Shown here in pieces: positions 6,144-10,003 of a DNA stretch of 10,003 nt; position 1 is the stretch's first letter, and every line of letters starts with the position of its first letter. This stretch comes from an uncultured Lachnospiraceae bacterium (lineage in GTDB: Bacteria; Bacillota; Clostridia; Lachnospirales; Lachnospiraceae). The position numbers were made by a program, and so were the translations under genes. A model generated the notes under the pieces. The model made no database searches. It saw only the letters and a program-made list of their open reading frames with translations, and was not told where the DNA came from. Location of the stretch: the NCBI GenBank assembly GCA_947068385.1, contig CAMTBF010000092.1, positions 1 to 10,003 on the forward strand, in the 5' to 3' direction.

Positions 6144-6788
6144 ATGATGAAAAAAAGATATTTTGGAATCGTATGCCTGATAACGGCATGCGCGTTGTTG
6201 TGCTGCGGCTGTGGCGATAAGGGCACGGCTATTCTCATCGGAGAGACGAAGGAGTCGGCGGACGTCCCGGCGGAAGGGGAGCAGGAGGCGTCCCAGGCAT
6301 CGGGACAGGCGGGGACCGCGGCGCAGTCCGCAGCTTCGGGCGAGACCGCTTCCGAAGCCCGGGATACGACGATTCGTGTCTATGTGTGCGGCGCTGTGGC
6401 GAACCCCGGCGTGGTGGAGATCCCCCAGGGAAGCCGGGTGGAGGACGCGCTGGAGGCGGCGGGCGGCTTTGGGGCCGAGGCCGGGCGGGAGGCCGTGAAC
6501 CTGGCGGACTGGGTGTCGGACGGCCAGAAGCTGTATTTCCCAAAGGAGGGCGAGGCCGTGGAGGAGCCCCAGGCCCGGACAGACAGCGCATCGGGCCTGG
6601 TGAACATCAACACCGCCGACGTGGCGGCGCTGTGCACGCTGCCGGGGATCGGGGAGAGCAGGGCCCGGGACATCATCGCCTACAGAGAGGCCAACGGCGG
6701 GTTCGAGGCCTGCGAGGACATCATGAAGGTATCCGGCATCAAGACGGCGGCATACGAAAAGATACGAGATAAGATAACGGTAAAATAG
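6144..6788 (+). CDS. comEA: ComEA-like protein with SLBB and helix-hairpin-helix DNA-binding domains
   Basis: ComEA proteins bind incoming double-stranded DNA at the outer face of the membrane during natural transformation. This one has 214 residues. Residues 1-23 are a signal or anchor sequence (MMKKRYFGIVCLITACALLCCGCG) whose cysteine cluster at 20, 21 and 23 suggests lipid attachment, though the lipobox is not canonical. A low-complexity Ala/Gly/Ser/Glu linker covers about 35-75. An SLBB domain follows (about 76-135; IRVYVCGAVANPGVVEIPQG), then the HhH domain (about 150-213; LVNINTADVAALCTLPGIG, SRARDIIAYREANGGF, VSGIKTAAYEKIRDKI). The SLBB plus HhH order is standard for Firmicutes ComEA. 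No comEC or comEB lies next to it; instead a response regulator starts 25 bases downstream. Two ATGs occur in tandem (6144, 6147). Function in DNA uptake is inferred from family; an envelope-linked role outside competence is possible. Confidence 0.85.
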   Translation: MMKKRYFGIVCLITACALLCCGCGDKGTAILIGETKESADVPAEGEQEASQASGQAGTAAQSAASGETASEARDTTIRVYVCGAVANPGVVEIPQGSRVEDALEAAGGFGAEAGREAVNLADWVSDGQKLYFPKEGEAVEEPQARTDSASGLVNINTADVAALCTLPGIGESRARDIIAYREANGGFEACEDIMKVSGIKTAAYEKIRDKITVK

Positions 6789-6813
6789 AAATCAGAAACG
6801 GCAGGGGAGCGAC

Positions 6814-7512
6814 ATGGCGAAAAAGAGGGCATTGGTGGTAGACGACGAGAAGCTGATCGTGAAAGGGATTCGGTTCAGCTTAGAGCAGGACGACATGCAG
6901 GTGGACTGTGCCTATGACGGGGAGGAAGCCCTGGAATACGCCCGGGCCAATCAGTACGACATCATCCTGCTGGACGTGATGCTGCCAAAGCTCACCGGCT
7001 TCGAGGTCTGCCAGCAGATCCGCGAGTTCTCCAGCGTCCCCATCGTCATGCTCACGGCCAAGGGCGAGGACATGGACAAGATACTGGGGCTGGAGTACGG
7101 CGCGGACGATTATATCACCAAGCCCTTCAACATCCTGGAGGTAAAGGCCCGCATCAAGGCGATCATGCGGCGCATGGAGCCCAAGCGCATCATGGGGGAG
7201 GCGGCTGCCTCGAAGACCGTGGAGCATGGGGACATGCGGCTGGACTGCGAGGGCAGGCGGGCCTTCATCGCCGGGAGGGAGATCGGGCTTACGGCCAAGG
7301 AATTCGAGCTGTTAGAGCTCCTGATGGCCAACCCGGACAAGGTGTACAGCCGCGAGAACCTGCTGCACCTGGTCTGGGGCGCGGATTACCCCGGGGACGT
7401 GCGCACGGTGGACGTGCATGTCAGGAGGCTCCGGGAGAAGATAGAGCCCAACCCCAGCGAGCCCAGGTATGTGCATACGAAGTGGGGCGTGGGCTATTAC
7501 TTCCAGATTTGA
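6814..7512 (+). CDS. OmpR/PhoB-family DNA-binding response regulator
   Basis: This cytoplasmic transcription factor of a two-component system has 232 residues. The receiver domain covers about 4-118: acidic pair Asp10-Asp11, phospho-acceptor Asp54 in ILLDVMLP, Thr81 in MLTAKGE and Lys103 in ITKPF. After a linker, a winged-helix domain spans about 134-232, with the recognition region VRTVDVHVRRLREKIE and the C-terminal wing VHTKWGVGYYF. The C-terminal half resembles WalR (YycF) regulators of cell-wall metabolism, but this is not enough to assign orthology. All phosphorylation residues are present. ATG 6814 follows AGGGG (6803-6807) by six bases. The partner kinase gene follows 36 bases later, and both probably share the promoter at 6048. 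Confidence 0.95.
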   Translation: MAKKRALVVDDEKLIVKGIRFSLEQDDMQVDCAYDGEEALEYARANQYDIILLDVMLPKLTGFEVCQQIREFSSVPIVMLTAKGEDMDKILGLEYGADDYITKPFNILEVKARIKAIMRRMEPKRIMGEAAASKTVEHGDMRLDCEGRRAFIAGREIGLTAKEFELLELLMANPDKVYSRENLLHLVWGADYPGDVRTVDVHVRRLREKIEPNPSEPRYVHTKWGVGYYFQI

Positions 7513-7548
7513 GCGTAGGCTGACTTAAGCGGAACCGGAGTAGGGAAA

Positions 7549-9045
7549 ATGGTGGCAAAAATATTCGGAGAGCTGAGAGCGTTTCTTTCCCTGCGCAGCC
7601 TGCAGACGCGCATCTTCCTGGTGGTGCTGGTGGCGGGGCTGGTGCCCAGCGTCATCATGCGCTACGGAATCCTGGGCAACTATGAGGAGCGCTCCGTGCA
7701 GCAGCGCATTTCTACAGTCCAGAACCAGCTGATGATCGTGGGGAACCATCTGATCAGCAATAATTATTTCAACACAAAGCCGGAAGGGTATACCAGCAGC
7801 GTGTCCAGGGAAGTGATCGACGCGGAGCTGGAAATGATATCGAATCTGTACGAGGGCCGGGTCATGATCATTGACTCCGGCCTGAAGGTGCTAAAGGACA
7901 CCTACGGGCTCAGCGAGGGGAAGACCATCATCTCCGAGGAGGTGATCAAGTGCTTCCAGGGGCAGGTCACCAGCAACTATGACAGGGAGCACGGCTATAT
8001 CGAGATGACGACGCTCATCACGGATGCCAGCAGCGACACCGGGGAGATCATCGCGGTGATGCTGACCAGCATCTCCAACGAGTCCATCATGGCGAACATG
8101 GAGGTGCTGGGGCGCAAGGCGCTGATCCTGGAGAGCCTGATGATCGTGATCATCACGGCCATGGCGATCGTGCTGTCCGTGGTGATGACCAGGCCCTTCA
8201 ACCGGGTGTCCGAGGCCATCAGCGAGGTGAAGGCCGGGTACAGGGAGGAAAGCATCTCCGTGCCCGGCTATGCGGAGACCGACCATATCGTGGAGGCCTT
8301 CAACCAGCTGCTGAAGCGCATGCGGGCCCTGGACAATTCCAGGCAGGAGTTCGTGGAGAACGTGTCCCATGAGCTCAAGACCCCCATGGCCGCCATCAAG
8401 GTGCTGGCGGACTCCCTGCTGGCCCAGAGGGACGCTCCGGCGGAGCTGTACCGGGAATTCCTGGAGGACATCGCCTCGGAGATCGACCGGGAGAACCAGA
8501 TCATCACGGATCTCCTGGCTTTGGTGAAGATGGACAAGAAGGCCCAGGAGCTGAACATCGCCTCGCTGAACATGAACGACCTGGTGGAGCTGATCTTGAA
8601 GCGCCTGCGCCCCATCGCCAGGAAGAAGGACGTGGAGGTGGTCTTCGAGAGCATGCGCCCTGTGGTAGCTGAGGTGGACGAGGTGAAGATGACCCTGATC
8701 ATGACCAATCTGGTGGAGAATGCCATCAAGTACAACAAGGAGCACGGCAGGGTGAGGGTGGAGCTGGATGCGGACCACCAGTACTTCACCTTCCGGGTCA
8801 GCGATTCCGGGCTGGGGATTCCGGAGGACGCCCTGGCGCATATCTTTGAACGGTTCTACCGGGTGGACAAATCCCATTCCAGGGAAATCGGAGGCACGGG
8901 GCTGGGGCTGGCCATCACGAAGAGCTCCGTCCTGATGCACAGGGGCAGCATCACCGTGAGCAGCATCGAGGGGGAGGGCACCAGCTTCACGGTGAAGATC
9001 CCCCTGACGTATACGGCCGGCAGCGCGGCTTTGGATAAAGGGTAA
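7549..9045 (+). CDS. Two-transmembrane sensor histidine kinase (HAMP, HisKA, HATPase)
   Basis: This membrane kinase has 498 residues and is predicted to phosphorylate the regulator encoded just upstream. Order of parts: short cytoplasmic N-terminus; first membrane helix about 21-42 (RIFLVVLVAGLVPSVIM); extracytoplasmic sensor about 43-188, with a PAS/Cache-like segment (GRVMIIDSGLKVLKDTYG, 103-120); second helix about 191-213 (ILESLMIVIITAMAIVLSVV); HAMP linker about 214-265; HisKA domain with His274 in FVENVSHELKTPMAA; ATPase domain with N-box NLVENAIKYN (387-396), DSGLGIPE, FERFYRVDKSHS and GGTGLGLAI (448-456). All catalytic motifs are intact. The layout matches the WalK/PhoR class but lacks the cytoplasmic PAS of WalK. 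The ligand is not evident. GGAG at 7537-7540 supports the start. A GerMN lipoprotein gene follows after 30 bases. Confidence 0.95.
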   Translation: MVAKIFGELRAFLSLRSLQTRIFLVVLVAGLVPSVIMRYGILGNYEERSVQQRISTVQNQLMIVGNHLISNNYFNTKPEGYTSSVSREVIDAELEMISNLYEGRVMIIDSGLKVLKDTYGLSEGKTIISEEVIKCFQGQVTSNYDREHGYIEMTTLITDASSDTGEIIAVMLTSISNESIMANMEVLGRKALILESLMIVIITAMAIVLSVVMTRPFNRVSEAISEVKAGYREESISVPGYAETDHIVEAFNQLLKRMRALDNSRQEFVENVSHELKTPMAAIKVLADSLLAQRDAPAELYREFLEDIASEIDRENQIITDLLALVKMDKKAQELNIASLNMNDLVELILKRLRPIARKKDVEVVFESMRPVVAEVDEVKMTLIMTNLVENAIKYNKEHGRVRVELDADHQYFTFRVSDSGLGIPEDALAHIFERFYRVDKSHSREIGGTGLGLAITKSSVLMHRGSITVSSIEGEGTSFTVKIPLTYTAGSAALDKG

Positions 9046-9075
9046 GTTTTCTGGGATGACAAGGGAAGTGGCGGA

Positions 9076-9990
9076 ATGAAGAAGATGATAGGGAGCCTGC
9101 TGGCATGGATGTGCCTGCTGCTGTTCGCGGCCTGCGGGCAGGAGGACGCGGAAGAGGCGGACCGGATGAAGGTCTATTACGTGAGCAATTCGGAGACAAA
9201 GGTGGAGATGCATGAGGTGGAGATGCAGGCGGTGGAGGAATCCCAGCGGCTGCAGGAGCTCATGGACTGCCTGTCCACCAGCCCGGAGATGCTGGAGTAC
9301 AAAGCGCCCCTGGACATGGGCTTCCAGGTGCTGGGCACGAAGCTGGAGGAGGGGAACCTGTCCATCGACGTGGACGCCGCTTACTATGACCTGCCCGCGA
9401 TGACGGAGGTGCTGGTGCGGGCGGCGGTGGTGCGCACCCTGACCCAGCTTCCGGATGTGAACCTGGTGAGGATCACCGTGGAGGGCAACCAGCTCTCCGA
9501 CAGGAAGGGGAACGTGATCGGCTGGATGAACGCGGATCAGTTCATCGACAATGACGGCAATGAGATCAATACCTATGAGCTGGCGAGGGTGAAGCTCTAT
9601 TTCGCCGGGGAGAGCGGCACGGAGCTGATCGCCGCTTACCGGGAGAAGCATTATTCCACCAATACGCCCATGGAGCGCTTCGTGGTGGAGGAGCTGATCG
9701 CGGGGCCCAGCGGCCAGATAGAGGGGCTGTACCCATCCATCAACCCCAGCACCAAGATTGTCAATGTCATGACCAAGGACGGGGTCTGCTATGTGAACCT
9801 GGACGAGAACTTCCTGAATGTGGTGAATAACGTATCGACGGACGTATCTATCTATTCTATCGTCAATTCCCTGGTGGAGCTGAGCAATATCAACAAGGTG
9901 CAGATCCTGATCAACGGGGAGGTGCCGGCCTCTTTCTCCTCCTCCGCCTTCGAGCGGAACCTGGATATCGTCACGACTCCGGAGAATTAG
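9076..9990 (+). CDS. Lipoprotein with two GerMN domains
   Basis: This predicted membrane-anchored lipoprotein faces outward and has 304 residues. The signal peptide ends in LLLFAAC with Cys20 as the likely lipidated residue. Two GerMN repeats follow. The first covers about 31-145 (MKVYYVSNSE, LSIDVDAAYYDLPA, VNLVRITVEGNQL). The second covers about 171-285 (VKLYFAGES, VVEELIAGPSG, DGVCYVNLDENFLN, YSIVNSLVELSNINKVQILING). Paired GerMN domains are the arrangement of B. subtilis GerM, which acts in sporulation and germination, and a GerMN domain occurs in actinobacterial LpqB. Its position 30 bases after a histidine kinase gene fits an LpqB-like accessory role better than a spore-specific one, but that is inference. 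The start at 9076 has AAGGGAAG (9061-9068) upstream. The protein is complete. A T-run (9994-9999) follows the stop, with no convincing hairpin before the window ends. Confidence 0.85.
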   Translation: MKKMIGSLLAWMCLLLFAACGQEDAEEADRMKVYYVSNSETKVEMHEVEMQAVEESQRLQELMDCLSTSPEMLEYKAPLDMGFQVLGTKLEEGNLSIDVDAAYYDLPAMTEVLVRAAVVRTLTQLPDVNLVRITVEGNQLSDRKGNVIGWMNADQFIDNDGNEINTYELARVKLYFAGESGTELIAAYREKHYSTNTPMERFVVEELIAGPSGQIEGLYPSINPSTKIVNVMTKDGVCYVNLDENFLNVVNNVSTDVSIYSIVNSLVELSNINKVQILINGEVPASFSSSAFERNLDIVTTPEN

Positions 9991-10003
9991 TCCTTTTTTC
10001 ACG

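Noticed and set aside
7891..10002. A 703-codon open frame on the minus strand across the kinase and GerMN genes
   Set aside because: It is antisense to two genes with clear domain motifs. Its translation is dominated by His, Leu, Gln, Val and Asp, as expected when GC-rich sense codons are read backwards, and it has no recognisable motif or ribosome site.
9991..10003. T-run after the GerMN gene as an intrinsic terminator
   Set aside because: No convincing GC-rich stem precedes it (only GACT/AGTC with a mispaired inner part), and the window ends before more can be seen.

Overview
The window comes from a GC-rich bacterial chromosome. It reads as a Gram-positive Clostridia member, probably Lachnospiraceae or a related gut lineage. 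The grounds are strong GGAGG-type ribosome binding sites, a ComEA with an SLBB domain, a GerMN-domain lipoprotein, a 5-helix YdcZ-type transporter and an arginine-sensitive type of ArgB; genus cannot be resolved. All supported genes lie on the + strand. No tRNA, rRNA, CRISPR array, insertion sequence or prophage gene is visible. Bases 1-29 are not biological: they match the Illumina TruSeq read-2 adapter, so the window begins at the raw end of a contig.

Region 1 (30-402) holds a small unrecognised ORF whose 5' end may be cut off by the contig end. Region 2 (497-3961) is an arginine/ornithine biosynthesis cluster, argJ-argB-argD, covering the acetyl-recycling steps from glutamate to N-acetylornithine apart from argC, which is not in the window. 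A structured 135-base spacer separates argJ from argB. Region 3 (4000-5901) continues in the same direction with a secreted ABC-type solute-binding protein that has no permease beside it, and a small DMT/YdcZ-family membrane protein. No terminator is seen between argB and this point; two abutting hairpins at 5896-5986 close the block.

Region 4 (6048-9990) is a second transcription unit. It starts from a good sigma-A-like promoter (TTGTAA, 17 bases, TACAAT) that lies within an inverted repeat. Its leader can fold over the first ribosome binding site. The unit encodes a ComEA-like SLBB/HhH envelope protein, an OmpR-family response regulator, a two-transmembrane sensor histidine kinase with an extracytoplasmic sensor domain, and a lipoprotein with two GerMN domains. 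Spacings are 25 to 36 bases, which suggests one operon. Regulator, kinase and GerMN lipoprotein in a row recalls the actinobacterial mtrA-mtrB-lpqB operon, where the GerMN lipoprotein LpqB acts on the kinase. This cluster, with a DNA-binding competence-type protein at its head, is the most interesting part of the window.
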